DNA from: Hyphomonas sp. TMED17
GTDB lineage: Bacteria > Pseudomonadota > Alphaproteobacteria > Caulobacterales > Hyphomonadaceae
Direction of reading: 5' to 3'
Assembly (NCBI GenBank): GCA_002172915.1
Contig: NHBW01000002.1
Coordinates: 74,777-138,776 of the forward strand
Length of the DNA: 64,000 bases
Part shown: positions 9,177-17,976 of the stretch, piece after piece
Layout: each line of letters begins with the position of its first letter
Numbering within the stretch: position 1 is the first letter of the stretch
Translations under genes and position numbers: made by a program
The notes under the pieces: model-generated
What the model was told of the DNA's origin: nothing
Databases searched by the model: none
What the model saw: only the letters and a program-made list of their open reading frames with translations

Positions 9177-9314
9177 AGATTTCGGCGCTTGGCTTTTGTG
9201 TTGATTGAATGCTATCTTCAACGCGTTTTGTAAGAATGTATCCAGGCGATCGGGCGCAGTCCTGTTTGCGGTTCTCTGGATCATTTTATCCATTAATTTA
9301 TGTTCGGGACATTT

Positions 9315-10682
9315 ATGCTTTCTCATATCGCACTCACCAGGGACGCCGAGGCGCCGGTTCAAATTTTTCTTTGTGGTACCGGCCAATGGGAAACCGGCCC
9401 GGACTTTCCGGCTGATGTCCTAACCGCTGCTGCGGCGCATGGTTTTTCGGGTGCGGCTGGCGAACTGGTCTATGCGGCCAGCTCCGAAACGGGCTTGGGA
9501 TCGGTCTTATTCGGGATTGGCGGCGGTGAAGATGCTTTGATCGTTGCCGCTTTGTCAGCCAAATTGCCAGCGGGGCAGTATCAGATTAGCGGGCGCGGCG
9601 GACTTGCATTCGAGCATATCGTTGCCGGTTGGGTCGATGGCGCCTACCAGTTTGATACCTATTTGTCGCGTAAGGCGTCACCGCCACAATTATTTGTTCC
9701 TACCGGCGCCGAGGGGGACGCGTTGCTGCGCGAGGCAATCGCCGTCGCAGGATTGCGGGATATGGTCAATACACCGGCCCAGGATATGGGGCCACAAGCC
9801 ATAGAGGACCGGATTTCTGAGCTAGCAGCGCAATATGATGCCGAGGTTGAAGCGATTATTGGTGATGATCTGCTGGCACAGGGGTTTCCGATGGTGCACG
9901 CCGTCGGGCGCGCCGGTTTCCAGCCACCGCGCATCGTGCGTCTGATGTGGGGAAAACCATCAGATCCGGAATTGGCGATTGTCGGAAAGGGCGTGAGTTT
10001 TGATACGGGCGGTCTGAATCTGAAGACCGGCAATTATATGCGGCTGATGAAGAAGGATATGGGCGGCGCGGCGCTTGCGATCGCACTTGCCGAGCTTGTA
10101 ATGGGAGCCGCCCTGCCGGTGAGACTATGCCTGTACATTCCTGCGGTCGAGAATGCGGTGTCGGGCGATGCGTTCCGCCCGGGCGATATTCTTGAAAGCC
10201 GTCATGGTTTGAGTGTCGAGATCGATAATACCGATGCCGAGGGACGCCTAATTCTCGCCGATGCATTAACATGGGCAAGCGAGACTAGCCCCGAACTTTT
10301 GCTTGATTTTGCAACTTTGACTGGTGCGGCCAGAGTCGCTCTGGGCCCTGACGTGGTGCCATATTTCACCGATGATGACGCGCTTTCCGACGCGATAAGC
10401 GATGGCGGGGATATAAGTGGTGATCCGGTTTGGCGTATGCCGTTATGGGAACCGTATCTGAAACTTCTCAAAAGCCCGATTGCGGATCTGGTAAACAGTG
10501 CGGCCGGCGGGATGGCTGGTGCGATAACTGCGGCAATGTTTTTGAAACAGTTCGTTTCGGTGACTTCATGGGTGCATTTTGATACCTGGTGCTGGCGTCC
10601 TTCGAAATATGGTCGTCCCGAAGGAGCTGCGGCCTGCGGGCTAAGGGCGTCTTGGGCGATGCTTAAATCACGTTATGGCTGA
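9315..10682 (+). CDS. Leucyl aminopeptidase family (M17) metallopeptidase
   Basis: Cytosolic aminopeptidase with two metal ions. The C-terminal catalytic domain has the M17 motifs: GKGVSFDTGG (metal-binding Lys and Asp), MKKDMGGAA and the signature NTDAEGRL. The N-terminal third is the weakly conserved macro-like domain of the family. About 455 residues, slightly shorter than PepA (about 500). The start at 9315 (MLSHIALT) is preferred over an upstream in-frame ATG at 9300, though no clear Shine-Dalgarno supports either. It is convergent with nudC 14 bases downstream. It could be PepA or the PepB-like paralogue group. Confidence 0.88.
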   Translation: MLSHIALTRDAEAPVQIFLCGTGQWETGPDFPADVLTAAAAHGFSGAAGELVYAASSETGLGSVLFGIGGGEDALIVAALSAKLPAGQYQISGRGGLAFEHIVAGWVDGAYQFDTYLSRKASPPQLFVPTGAEGDALLREAIAVAGLRDMVNTPAQDMGPQAIEDRISELAAQYDAEVEAIIGDDLLAQGFPMVHAVGRAGFQPPRIVRLMWGKPSDPELAIVGKGVSFDTGGLNLKTGNYMRLMKKDMGGAALAIALAELVMGAALPVRLCLYIPAVENAVSGDAFRPGDILESRHGLSVEIDNTDAEGRLILADALTWASETSPELLLDFATLTGAARVALGPDVVPYFTDDDALSDAISDGGDISGDPVWRMPLWEPYLKLLKSPIADLVNSAAGGMAGAITAAMFLKQFVSVTSWVHFDTWCWRPSKYGRPEGAAACGLRASWAMLKSRYG

Positions 10683-10696
10683 TATTCTCTCGCCGG

Positions 10697-11626
10697 CTAT
10701 GCTTTGAGTGGATCGCGTTCGGCCCAAACCTTGAGAATATGATGAGCGACCGCCATTGGTGGTGGACAATAAATGTCTGGATGTGTGCCTGCGAGGATCT
10801 GCCTGGCCTCGTCGCGGCTAACCCATTGGGCGGCCTCGAGTTCGTCCTGACTAACCGAAATTTCGGTCGTTTCTGCTTCAATAATAATTCCGATCATCAA
10901 AGATGAGGGAAACGGCCAGGGTTGGCAGAACAAGTATTCGGCGTTTTCTGGGCTGGATTTTATGCCTGCCTCTTCCTCCAATTCGCGAGATGCGGCCTGT
11001 TCGACGGTTTCTCCCGGCTCGACAAATCCGGCCAATGCCGACCAGAAGCCGGCAGGCCAGCCATGACCGCGACCTAGCAGGCACTTATCGCCTTTGACGG
11101 CGAGCATGATTGCAACCGGGTCTGTTCGCGGAAAATGTTCGCTACCGCAGTTTGGGCATGTGCGTTTCCAGCCGGCTTCAACCAGGCCGCTCTGATGTCC
11201 GCATTTCGCGCAAAACCCGTGATTGCGATGCCATTCAAAAAGGCTTCTGGCTGTTGCGGCGAGATTGGCCTGCATGGCCGGCAACTGGCTGGCCGCTGTG
11301 CGCATATCTGTAAACTCGCCTAATGATGCGACTAAATGATCGTCTTGTGTCATTCCGGCGGTCAGATTCAAGGCAAAAATAGGTGTGTTAGCTTTATCAA
11401 GCCCCATAAAAATCGTGTCTCCGGCCTTTTTCAGGTCAAGCGCCTCGGGGCCCAGCCACACCAGGCTAGCCCCGCAATGTTCGACGAAAAGCTCGCCGTC
11501 GCGGAGTAGAAATACTAAAACATCATTAGATTTCAGTGCAGTAGAGATCCAGACGGGATCAGCACGGTGGTGAGCTGCACGATTAACGGGTCGAGATGCT
11601 AGTGGAATATCATTGGAGTTTACCAT
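10697..11626 (-). CDS. nudC: NADH pyrophosphatase / NAD-cap hydrolase NudC
   Basis: Nudix hydrolase that cleaves NAD(H) and removes NAD caps from RNA. The 309-residue protein has an N-terminal domain, a four-cysteine zinc ribbon (CAKCG and CPNCG) and then the Nudix box GFVEPGETVEQAASRELEEE. The SQDEL-like SVSQDELEAAQWVSR stretch and QPWPFPSSLM motif are typical of NudC. The reading frame stays open upstream to 11818, but that extension lies antisense to the SRP RNA gene and has no family similarity. The ATG at 11626 gives the usual length and leaves about 60 bases for divergent promoters. Confidence 0.92.
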   Translation of the reverse strand: MVNSNDIPLASRPVNRAAHHRADPVWISTALKSNDVLVFLLRDGELFVEHCGASLVWLGPEALDLKKAGDTIFMGLDKANTPIFALNLTAGMTQDDHLVASLGEFTDMRTAASQLPAMQANLAATARSLFEWHRNHGFCAKCGHQSGLVEAGWKRTCPNCGSEHFPRTDPVAIMLAVKGDKCLLGRGHGWPAGFWSALAGFVEPGETVEQAASRELEEEAGIKSSPENAEYLFCQPWPFPSSLMIGIIIEAETTEISVSQDELEAAQWVSRDEARQILAGTHPDIYCPPPMAVAHHILKVWAERDPLKA

Positions 11627-11654
11627 CAATCGATCAATAGCAGTGTTGTCCCCC

Positions 11655-11683
11655 TTGTCACGAGGCTTTTCATTCACGATATA
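11655..11683 (+). promoter_or_regulatory. Predicted promoter of the SRP RNA gene
   Basis: TTGTCA (11655-11660) and GATATA (11678-11683) are separated by 17 bases. A start about 7 bases downstream falls at 11690, exactly where the SRP RNA terminal stem begins. The agreement between promoter and RNA 5' end supports both calls. Confidence 0.55.
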
Positions 11684-11689
11684 GGAGAC

Positions 11690-11783
11690 AGGAGGCTGGC
11701 GGCGGACGGACCGATCGCCAACCGGGTCAGGTCGGGAACGAAGCAGCCCTAACGATTTTGGAACGGGTCGCTGTCCAGTCTCC
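11690..11783 (+). ncRNA. ffs: Bacterial signal recognition particle RNA (4.5S type)
   Basis: RNA scaffold of the SRP, which binds Ffh and directs membrane proteins to FtsY. The apical domain-IV signature is present: GGGTCAGGTCGGGAACGAAG followed by CAGCCCTAA (11724-11752), containing the tetraloop-like apex and the asymmetric internal-loop bases that Ffh reads. The ends pair: GGAGGCTGG (11691-11699) with CCAGTCTCC (11775-11783), allowing one G-U pair. The length of about 94 bases suits the alphaproteobacterial short SRP RNA. A CGCCGC/GCGGCG hairpin (11783-11797) follows directly and may help end transcription. Location just upstream of dnaX-ybaB-recR matches common alphaproteobacterial gene order. 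Confidence 0.9.
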
Positions 11784-11969
11784 GCCGCAAAGCGGCGTTC
11801 GACGCTATCGGGCGCCATAGCTCGTTCGGGCGGTTGCTACATAATTGGTGTACATCGGCTCAATTTGGTTTGATAAGTTCTAAGGGCCGATCAAACGGGA
11901 CGCTCATTTTGAATTTCAGTCAGCCGGCCATTATGGTCATGTTCAACTTTCTGTCAGATACCTGAATAT

Positions 11970-13652
11970 ATGCACGACGAAACTGAAGACCATCCAACAG
12001 ACGATCAGACCTTTTCCATGTTTGAAGAGACAGAGATGGGCAGCTCGCCGCCGCAGAATTATGAAGTTCTGGCGCGCAAATACCGGCCGCGATTGTTTTC
12101 CGATCTCATCGGGCAGGAGGCGATGGTCCGGACGCTTCGTAATGCGTTTGAAACCGGCCGCGTCGCGCATGCATTTATGCTCACTGGTGTTCGCGGCGTC
12201 GGAAAGACGACCACCGCACGGCTATTAGCGCGCGCGCTGAATTATACGCGGCCTGATAGCAACAAACCCAGCGTCGATTTGCAGCCTGCCGGTGATTTTT
12301 GTGCAGATATTATGGCGGGTCAGCACCCGGATGTACTAGAACTGGATGCGGCCTCCCGAACTGGCGTTGCCGACATGCGCGATTTGCTGGATGGTGTTCG
12401 GTACGCGCCCAATTCGGCTCGCTATAAAGTCTATATTATTGACGAAGTTCACATGCTGTCGACGCAGTCGTTTAATGCGCTTCTGAAGACGCTGGAAGAA
12501 CCGCCCGCACATGTGAAATTTATTTTTGCGACCACTGAAATCAGAAAAGTCCCCATTACGGTGTTGTCGCGTTGCCAGCGGTTTGATCTGAAAAGACTGG
12601 ATAGCGGGCTGCTGAGCGAGCATCTTGGGAAAATATGTGCAGCTGAAGGCGCGAACGTATCGAGCGAAGGATTAGCCCTTATCGCGCGCGCTGCCGAAGG
12701 CTCTGTGCGGGACGGTCTGTCGATACTGGACCAGGCGATTGTTCAGGCAACCGATGGCGCGGAAATATCGGCGATTGATATTCGTGACATGCTCGGGCTG
12801 GGTGACCGGCTGCGCTTGCTGGATGCCTTCGAGCTGGCTGTGTCGGGGCAGGCTCAGGCCGCGATTGATGAAGTGGCGGCGCAGGTCCGGGATGGAGCGG
12901 ACCCGTTGATAATACTCAAAGACATGCTCGAGATTGCGGCGGATATTGCGACACTGCAGGCGGCAGGGGCTGATTACACATTGCCCGGCCCGGCGGACTG
13001 GACAAGCAAGACAGCGAAACTAGCGGCGCAGATTTCACCGGCTCAGGCCCAGCGATATTGGCAAATATTACTGGCAGGGTATCGCGATACCCAGACGGCA
13101 CCGGAATCAGAAACAGCGCTGCGAATGGTGATTTTAAGGCTGGTGACCGCAGCCGGCCTGCCATCTGCAGAAGAAGCGCTGGAGATGATCAAGGCGGGAG
13201 GGGCCTCGGGCACCGCGGGAAAGCCTGAGCTCAATAAGCCGGAAACGGCGCCCGCGCCGGCGCCGGCTTGGACGTTTGCCGATCTGATTGACCGGCTCGA
13301 TACGTCGAAAGAGATTAGATTATGGGGTGAGGTGCGCCAGTATCTTCGGGTCTCAGATTTCTCTGACGGTATGCTGGTTTGCGCGCTAGCGACGGGGGCG
13401 CCGTCTGATTTGTTGCGGCGACTGACTGATTTTCTTGAGCGCGAGACTGGCCGTGACTGGGATGTTCGCACGGGTGAGACCGATGCGGAGACAGCACGGG
13501 AAGTTGTCGAACGCGAACAGTTTGAAAAGTTTGAGGCGGTCGGCGCGCTTCCGGAAATTGCGTCCGCGCTTGCCGAATTTCCCGGCGCAGAGATCGTTGC
13601 AGTTGAAGCACGTCAGGCCCCTGTTCTTTCTGACGAGCCGGATAATGTATAA
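11970..13652 (+). CDS. dnaX: DNA polymerase III subunits gamma and tau
   Basis: ATPase that loads the beta clamp and organises the replisome. The AAA+ domain has YEVLARKYRPRLF, Walker A GVRGVGKTT (near residues 74-82), Walker B-region IIDEVHML and sensor motif KTLEEPP. The C-terminal half carries the tau region, here Pro/Ala-rich around 13200-13270. The zinc module normally inserted between Walker A and Walker B keeps only one of the four E. coli-type cysteines (FCADIM); the other positions are Tyr, Gln and Gly. At 560 residues it is a normal tau length; a frameshift-derived gamma form was not evident. The ATG at 11970 has a weak Shine-Dalgarno and an ATG at 12036 (MGSSPPQNYEVL) is a possible alternative. 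Confidence 0.93.
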   Translation: MHDETEDHPTDDQTFSMFEETEMGSSPPQNYEVLARKYRPRLFSDLIGQEAMVRTLRNAFETGRVAHAFMLTGVRGVGKTTTARLLARALNYTRPDSNKPSVDLQPAGDFCADIMAGQHPDVLELDAASRTGVADMRDLLDGVRYAPNSARYKVYIIDEVHMLSTQSFNALLKTLEEPPAHVKFIFATTEIRKVPITVLSRCQRFDLKRLDSGLLSEHLGKICAAEGANVSSEGLALIARAAEGSVRDGLSILDQAIVQATDGAEISAIDIRDMLGLGDRLRLLDAFELAVSGQAQAAIDEVAAQVRDGADPLIILKDMLEIAADIATLQAAGADYTLPGPADWTSKTAKLAAQISPAQAQRYWQILLAGYRDTQTAPESETALRMVILRLVTAAGLPSAEEALEMIKAGGASGTAGKPELNKPETAPAPAPAWTFADLIDRLDTSKEIRLWGEVRQYLRVSDFSDGMLVCALATGAPSDLLRRLTDFLERETGRDWDVRTGETDAETAREVVEREQFEKFEAVGALPEIASALAEFPGAEIVAVEARQAPVLSDEPDNV

Positions 13653-13684
13653 ATGAGCACATTGCAGGAGATGTAATTCGAATC

Positions 13685-14008
13685 ATGACTGATATTTCAA
13701 AAATCATGCAACAGGCGCAAGAAATGCAGGCGAAGATGCAGGACGCGCAGGCAAAGGTCGAGGCAACCGAAAGCGAAGGCGTGGCAGGCGCCGGGCTTGT
13801 TCGCGTAAGCTTGCGCGGAAAGGGCGAACTTGTTTCGGTCAAGATTGATCCCAGCCTGTTGCAGGATGATGCTGAAATTATCGAGGACCTTATCACAGCC
13901 GCGCACGCTGATGCCCGGCGGCGGCTGGATGATGCCATGGCAGCCGCGATGAAAGACGTTACTGCTGGCTTCGGCGGGATGATGCCAGGATTTAAAATGC
14001 CTTTTTAA
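13685..14008 (+). CDS. ybaB: Nucleoid-associated protein YbaB/EbfC
   Basis: Small dimeric DNA-binding protein of the YbaB/EbfC family. The 107-residue sequence opens with a helix rich in Gln, Met and Ala (MQQAQEMQAKMQDAQAKVEA), then a beta core with VRVSLRGKGELVSVKIDP and a C-terminal helix containing DLITAAHADARRR. It lies 32 bases after dnaX and 71 bases before recR in the classical dnaX-ybaB-recR order. AGGAG is present upstream, about a dozen bases from the ATG. Confidence 0.95.
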   Translation: MTDISKIMQQAQEMQAKMQDAQAKVEATESEGVAGAGLVRVSLRGKGELVSVKIDPSLLQDDAEIIEDLITAAHADARRRLDDAMAAAMKDVTAGFGGMMPGFKMPF

Positions 14009-14079
14009 GACGTGCTGGCTTGGTTTAGCCGCACGAATCCGGCATGTTCCGGCGGGTCTGTAGAATTGGATTCACTTAT

Positions 14080-14685
14080 ATGAGCAAGCATGCCGCCGGC
14101 CCGGAAATTCAGCGAATGATCGATCTGATCGCCCGATTGCCCGGGCTCGGTCCCCGATCGGCGCGCCGGGTCGCACTTTTTTTATTGAAACGAAAAGACA
14201 CGTTATTGCGGCCATTGTCCGAGGCGCTGATGGAAGCGGCCAATAGCATAGAGCAATGCGGGCAATGCGGTAATTACGATACGTTGCAGCCATGTGCGGT
14301 TTGTCGTGCGGTTGGGCGGGATGATGGGCTGATCTGTGTTGTCGAAGACGTACAGGATTTATGGGCACTGGAGCGCGCCGGCGTTTTCCGTGGACGCTAT
14401 CATGTTCTCGGCGGTGTATTGTCCGCTCTGGATGGTGTCGGGCCGGAGGATTTGACGATTGGTTTGCTGGTCGAGCGGGTTCGTAAACAGCAGCCGCGAG
14501 AAGTTATTCTGGCGCTGAATGCAACCATTGACGGGCAAACAACGGCGCACTATGTCGCCGAGCAATTGCAGGAGGCCGGTAGTGACGTTACCCGCCTCGC
14601 ACATGGTGTGCCGGTTGGTGGTGAACTGGACCATCTTGATGAGGGGACGCTGGCAACCGCACTCAGATCGCGTCGTACCTTATAG
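14080..14685 (+). CDS. recR: Recombination mediator protein RecR
   Basis: RecR acts with RecF and RecO to load RecA at single-strand gaps. The 201-residue protein has the N-terminal helix-hairpin-helix ([14 protein letters not shown]), a four-cysteine zinc finger ([16 protein letters not shown]), a TOPRIM domain ([12 protein letters not shown]) and the C-terminal Walker B-like [16 protein letters not shown] segment. An upstream in-frame ATG at 14044 would add 12 residues foreign to the family; the ATG at 14080 is preceded by GGA at a normal distance and is preferred. Confidence 0.95.
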   Translation: MSKHAAGPEIQRMIDLIARLPGLGPRSARRVALFLLKRKDTLLRPLSEALMEAANSIEQCGQCGNYDTLQPCAVCRAVGRDDGLICVVEDVQDLWALERAGVFRGRYHVLGGVLSALDGVGPEDLTIGLLVERVRKQQPREVILALNATIDGQTTAHYVAEQLQEAGSDVTRLAHGVPVGGELDHLDEGTLATALRSRRTL

Positions 14686-14705
14686 CCATTGTGCGCCGGT
14701 TCCGC

Positions 14706-15857
14706 CTAATCCGCGTGTTCGATACGATAGATTGCACCATCAAAATCTGCGGTTGCGAGGAAAATATCTTCCGGGGTTGATAAAACATCCCGGAATGCCA
14801 GTTGTAGGTCACCAAGAAGGTCCTCAGTGGCGATGATGCTACCGGCGTCATTCAGATCAATTCTCACAAGTTTCCGCCCTTTGGGACCATTCATGGCGCC
14901 GATCAAAAGGTCGCCGCGCCATTCGGGAAATGCCGCTGTATTGACAAGTGTCATCCCCGAAGGGGCAATTGACGGCACCCATTTATGAATCGGCTGCTGC
15001 ATCCCGTCCGCGTGAGTCTCGGTCGAGATGAAGGTGCCGTCATAATTGATACCATAGGTGATTTCCGGCCAGCCATAATTGTTGCCGGGATCGATAATGT
15101 TGAGTTCGTCGCCGCCTTTGGGTCCATGCTCATGTGCAAACAGGATTTGGCGTTCGGCGTCGAAGACAAGGCCCTGAACATTGCGATGCCCGAAGCTGAA
15201 TATTTCCGGGCGGCTACCTTCGCCAATTAACGGGTTGTCGGCGGGGATTGTGCCATCGGTATTGATACGCACAATTTTACCGTGAAGCGATGTCAGATCC
15301 TGAGCCGCATCCATGTAGCGCAAACCGTCGCCGAGGGTGATAATGAGGGACCGGTCAGGAAGAAAGCCGAGGCGTCCGCCAAAATGATGGGTGGTGTCGC
15401 GTGGCTCGCCCAAGAATATTTCGGAAGCATCGCTGATTGAGCCTTCGTCTTCAGACAAAGTTGCCCTTATGACAGCAAGGGCGCTCAGAGGATCGATATT
15501 CTTCGCATAGCTCAAATAGATTTTGCGATTCTGGTTAAAGTCCGGATCGATCGCCAGTCCGAGCAGACCACCTTGTCCATCCACTCGAATATCGTCGGGC
15601 AACCCGGTCAGCGGGAGATCCACGAGCTGGCCGTCTGTAATCCGCCGCAGGCGCCCTTCGCGTTCTGTCACAAGTATTGTGCCGGTATCGAGGACTTGCA
15701 TCTGCCAGGGAAATTCGAGATTGGTGGTAACGGGATGCAGTTCATAGCCCTGCTCGGACAGTCTGACATCGCCTGGCGCGAAGGTATTTTCCTGAGTTGC
15801 TTCAGCGCATGCCGCGAGTGCAAAAAGGCTTACGACTGGGTATAATCGATCTAACAT
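14706..15857 (-). CDS. PQQ-dependent sugar dehydrogenase family lipoprotein (GSDH domain)
   Basis: Predicted periplasmic or outer-membrane lipoprotein of the glucose/sorbosone dehydrogenase family, a six-bladed beta-propeller that in characterised members (such as the aldose dehydrogenase YliI) oxidises sugars with PQQ. The signal ends in a FALAAC lipobox. Family motifs include EFPWQMQVL, TEREGRL, GQGGLLGLAIDPDF, FGGRLGF, HEHGPKGGDELN and NYGWPEITYG, covering nearly the full 383 residues. The HEHGPKGGDE stretch is where PQQ and calcium ligands lie in the family. The frame is open upstream to 16103, but that part has no signal-peptide or family features. It is convergent with recR, 20 bases away. 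Confidence 0.82.
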   Translation of the reverse strand: MLDRLYPVVSLFALAACAEATQENTFAPGDVRLSEQGYELHPVTTNLEFPWQMQVLDTGTILVTEREGRLRRITDGQLVDLPLTGLPDDIRVDGQGGLLGLAIDPDFNQNRKIYLSYAKNIDPLSALAVIRATLSEDEGSISDASEIFLGEPRDTTHHFGGRLGFLPDRSLIITLGDGLRYMDAAQDLTSLHGKIVRINTDGTIPADNPLIGEGSRPEIFSFGHRNVQGLVFDAERQILFAHEHGPKGGDELNIIDPGNNYGWPEITYGINYDGTFISTETHADGMQQPIHKWVPSIAPSGMTLVNTAAFPEWRGDLLIGAMNGPKGRKLVRIDLNDAGSIIATEDLLGDLQLAFRDVLSTPEDIFLATADFDGAIYRIEHAD

Positions 15858-16208
15858 AGGGACATTCACTTTATTATTAATTCTTCTGGCGTGACCCTTT
15901 GTAGATAAGACGATGTCGGACTTATTCCAGTCTGGCGTCTTCATTATTGTGGTCTTGTTTGTCTGAGGGATTAGTTGTTGATGTGCTGTTGCAAGGCCCG
16001 GGTTTGCCAGTATCGCAGACATCATCGACTGGAAATTGCCATCGATTTCTACTGCCAGAACCCTTGGGCGCCGGCTTATCGCGGTCGGAATTCGTCGATA
16101 CATGGCGGTGGCTATAAAGCTGGTGTATGAACTGGCTGGTTGTAATGAAGTCCGTTAGATGGACGGCAGATGTCCGGACAAGGAAACAGGTCGGGCAAGG
16201 AGACAGGT
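15858..16208. other. Intergenic region between sugar dehydrogenase and queC
   Basis: About 350 bases with divergent genes on either side, so it should hold both promoters. A small hairpin-capable stretch (GTCC/GGAC around 16150-16165) lies upstream of queC. I see no convincing small gene; I looked for a preQ1-type riboswitch and did not recognise one. Confidence 0.5.
16197..16202 (+). promoter_or_regulatory. Ribosome binding site deciding the queC start
   Basis: AAGGAG ends 6 bases before the ATG at 16209, favouring this start over an in-frame ATG at 16170 that would add 13 non-conserved residues. Confidence 0.75.
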
Positions 16209-16916
16209 ATGGCAGGTGATTCAGCGCTAGTGCTGGTTTCGGGCGGACAGGATTCGACGGTGTGTCTGGCTTTTGCGCTGGAGCGTTATGCGCACGTCGA
16301 AACCGTTGGCTTCGATTACGGCCAAAGGCATGATGTTGAGATCAGCTGTCGTCAGGCTGTTTTGCAGGCGTTTCGGGATCATTTTCCGGAATGGTCTGCC
16401 AAACTCGGTGATGACCATATGTGCGACCTTCGCGGATTTGGTGCTGTCAGCAACACCAGTTTGACCCGCGAAACCGAAATCGAAATGGATCAGACAGGAC
16501 TGCCATCGACATTTGTGCCGGGCCGGAATCTGGTCTTTTTCAACTATGCCGCTGCCGTGTCGTGGCGTCGCGGGATCAATCGCCTGATTGGTGGCATGTG
16601 CGAGACCGACTATTCCGGCTATCCTGACTGCCGGCGTGCGACGCTGGATGCGCAGGAATTGGCGCTACAAAAAGGAACAGAACGACCTTTTAAAATCGAG
16701 ACGCCATTAATGGATCTTGATAAAGCTCAAACCTGGATGCTCGCGAAGGAATTGGGGGGCGATAAACTCGTCGAGATTATCGTGCAGCACACACATACAT
16801 GTTATCTCGGCGCACGAGAGACGCTGCATGATTGGGGGTATGGCTGCGGCCGCTGCCCGGCTTGTGAATTGAGAGCAGCCGGTTTCGAGGCCTGGAAAAG
16901 TGAGTGCGGCGCGTGA
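16209..16916 (+). CDS. queC: 7-cyano-7-deazaguanine (preQ0) synthase QueC
   Basis: ATP-dependent amidation and dehydration of 7-carboxy-7-deazaguanine to preQ0 in queuosine synthesis. The PP-loop SGGQDST lies near the N-terminus, [11 protein letters not shown] follows, and the C-terminus has the zinc-binding set CYLG plus CGRCPAC. The 235-residue length is typical. The stop overlaps the queE start by four bases (GTGA), and queE in turn overlaps queD, so queC-queE-queD is a translationally coupled unit. Confidence 0.95.
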   Translation: MAGDSALVLVSGGQDSTVCLAFALERYAHVETVGFDYGQRHDVEISCRQAVLQAFRDHFPEWSAKLGDDHMCDLRGFGAVSNTSLTRETEIEMDQTGLPSTFVPGRNLVFFNYAAAVSWRRGINRLIGGMCETDYSGYPDCRRATLDAQELALQKGTERPFKIETPLMDLDKAQTWMLAKELGGDKLVEIIVQHTHTCYLGARETLHDWGYGCGRCPACELRAAGFEAWKSECGA

Positions 16917-17563
16917 AGGTTTACAGCGTAAAAGAGGCTTATGTGACACTTCAGGGTGAGGGCGCACAGACCGGACGGGCTGCGGTTTTTCTTCGTTTTT
17001 CCGGCTGTAATCTCTGGAATGGTCGCGAGGAAGACCGGGCAAAATCAGTTTGCCAATTCTGCGATACCGATTTCATTGGGACAGATGGTCAGAATGGCGG
17101 ACGCTTTGAAGGCGCTGACGAGCTCGCAGCGCATGTCAACCGGGTCTGGCACGAGACCTCGCGGTCCGGTGGGCGTCCCTATGTCATTTGTACCGGCGGA
17201 GAGCCGTTATTGCAGCTTGATCGAGCCGCTATTGCTGCTTTGAAAAATGCAGGCTTCGAAGTTGGGGTCGAAACGAATGGTACGATAAAGGCGCCGGACG
17301 GGTTGGACTGGATCTGCGTTAGCCCGAAAGGCACAGCCCCACTAAAACAGCTAAGTGGTGACGAGTTAAAGCTGGTTTTTCCGCAGGCTGAAGAGGCAGC
17401 ACAACCGGCTCAGTTCGAAAGTTTACATTTTCAGCACTTTTTCCTTCAGCCTAAAGATGATACGGCAACGCGAGATAACATCGCTGCTGCGGCAGCCTAT
17501 TGTATGAAGCAACCGAAATGGCGACTAAGCTTGCAAACGCACAAACTGATCGGCCTGCCTTGA
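16913..17563 (+). CDS. queE: 7-carboxy-7-deazaguanine synthase QueE (radical SAM)
   Basis: Radical SAM enzyme converting 6-carboxytetrahydropterin to 7-carboxy-7-deazaguanine. The N-terminal half has [17 protein letters not shown] and the cluster-binding cysteines in the long-spaced arrangement CNLW, then 11 further residues, then CQFC, instead of the usual CX3CX2C; this insertion is typical of alphaproteobacterial Que[10 protein letters not shown] is the SAM-binding GGE motif, and ETNGT follows. The GTG at 16913 overlaps the queC stop; a GTG at 16904 is also in frame, but the later start matches the family N-terminus better. Confidence 0.94.
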   Translation: MKVYSVKEAYVTLQGEGAQTGRAAVFLRFSGCNLWNGREEDRAKSVCQFCDTDFIGTDGQNGGRFEGADELAAHVNRVWHETSRSGGRPYVICTGGEPLLQLDRAAIAALKNAGFEVGVETNGTIKAPDGLDWICVSPKGTAPLKQLSGDELKLVFPQAEEAAQPAQFESLHFQHFFLQPKDDTATRDNIAAAAAYCMKQPKWRLSLQTHKLIGLP

Positions 17564-17976
17564 GCCTGTCCGGTCAGGTCTTTGAAATAACGAAGTCAGT
17601 TCGCTTCGAGGCTGCTCATTTCATGTCGAGTTCGCCCGAAGGACACCCCTATCGTAATATTCACGGACATTCATTCTGCCTGGAGGCAACAATCGCCGGA
17701 TGTCTCGATGAAGACCAGGATTGGGTCGAAGATTTCTCCGTGTTTACCGACAAGTTGAACGAGGTCGCAAAGATGCTCGATCACAAGCTTTTAAATGAGA
17801 TTGATGGTCTGGGTGTGCCAAGTCTCGAGCGCCTTTGTGTCTGGGTCGCCAATCAGCTGGTCGTTGATTTTGTGGGTTTGCAGAGTGTTGTGATTTCCCG
17901 GCCGAGCCTGGATGAACGCTGCAAGCTGGTTATTCCGAGCGTCGCGCATTCTGGCGAACGGCCGCTGCAAGACTGA
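17560..17976 (+). CDS. queD: QueD-family 6-carboxytetrahydropterin synthase-like protein with Tyr at the catalytic Cys position
   Basis: Member of the QueD/6-pyruvoyltetrahydropterin synthase family. The zinc histidines are visible in FEAAH and IHGHSF (His20, His35, His37 from the TTG start), and the MLDHKLLNE motif carries the Asp-His catalytic pair. Aligned with the E. coli stretch PEGHKCGRLHGHSF, this protein reads PEGHPYRNIHGHSF, so the catalytic Cys27 is a tyrosine. Gene context (queC-queE overlap) still argues for a queuosine role. The start is uncertain: a TTG at 17560 overlaps the queE stop and gives a family-length 138-residue protein, while ATGs at 17500 and 17518 would overlap queE more deeply. 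The 3' end overlaps the convergent methyltransferase by 47 bases. Confidence 0.85.
   Translation: MSLSGQVFEITKSVRFEAAHFMSSSPEGHPYRNIHGHSFCLEATIAGCLDEDQDWVEDFSVFTDKLNEVAKMLDHKLLNEIDGLGVPSLERLCVWVANQLVVDFVGLQSVVISRPSLDERCKLVIPSVAHSGERPLQD

Noticed and set aside
11627-11818. N-terminal extension of the NudC reading frame (64 codons)
   Set aside because: It is antisense to the SRP RNA gene and its promoter, is rich in Arg/Pro, and lies outside the normal NudC length; the ATG at 11626 explains the family start.
15858-16208. A preQ1 riboswitch upstream of queC
   Set aside because: I could not identify the pseudoknot core; only a short GTCC/GGAC hairpin is present, and alphaproteobacterial preQ1 switches are not expected here.
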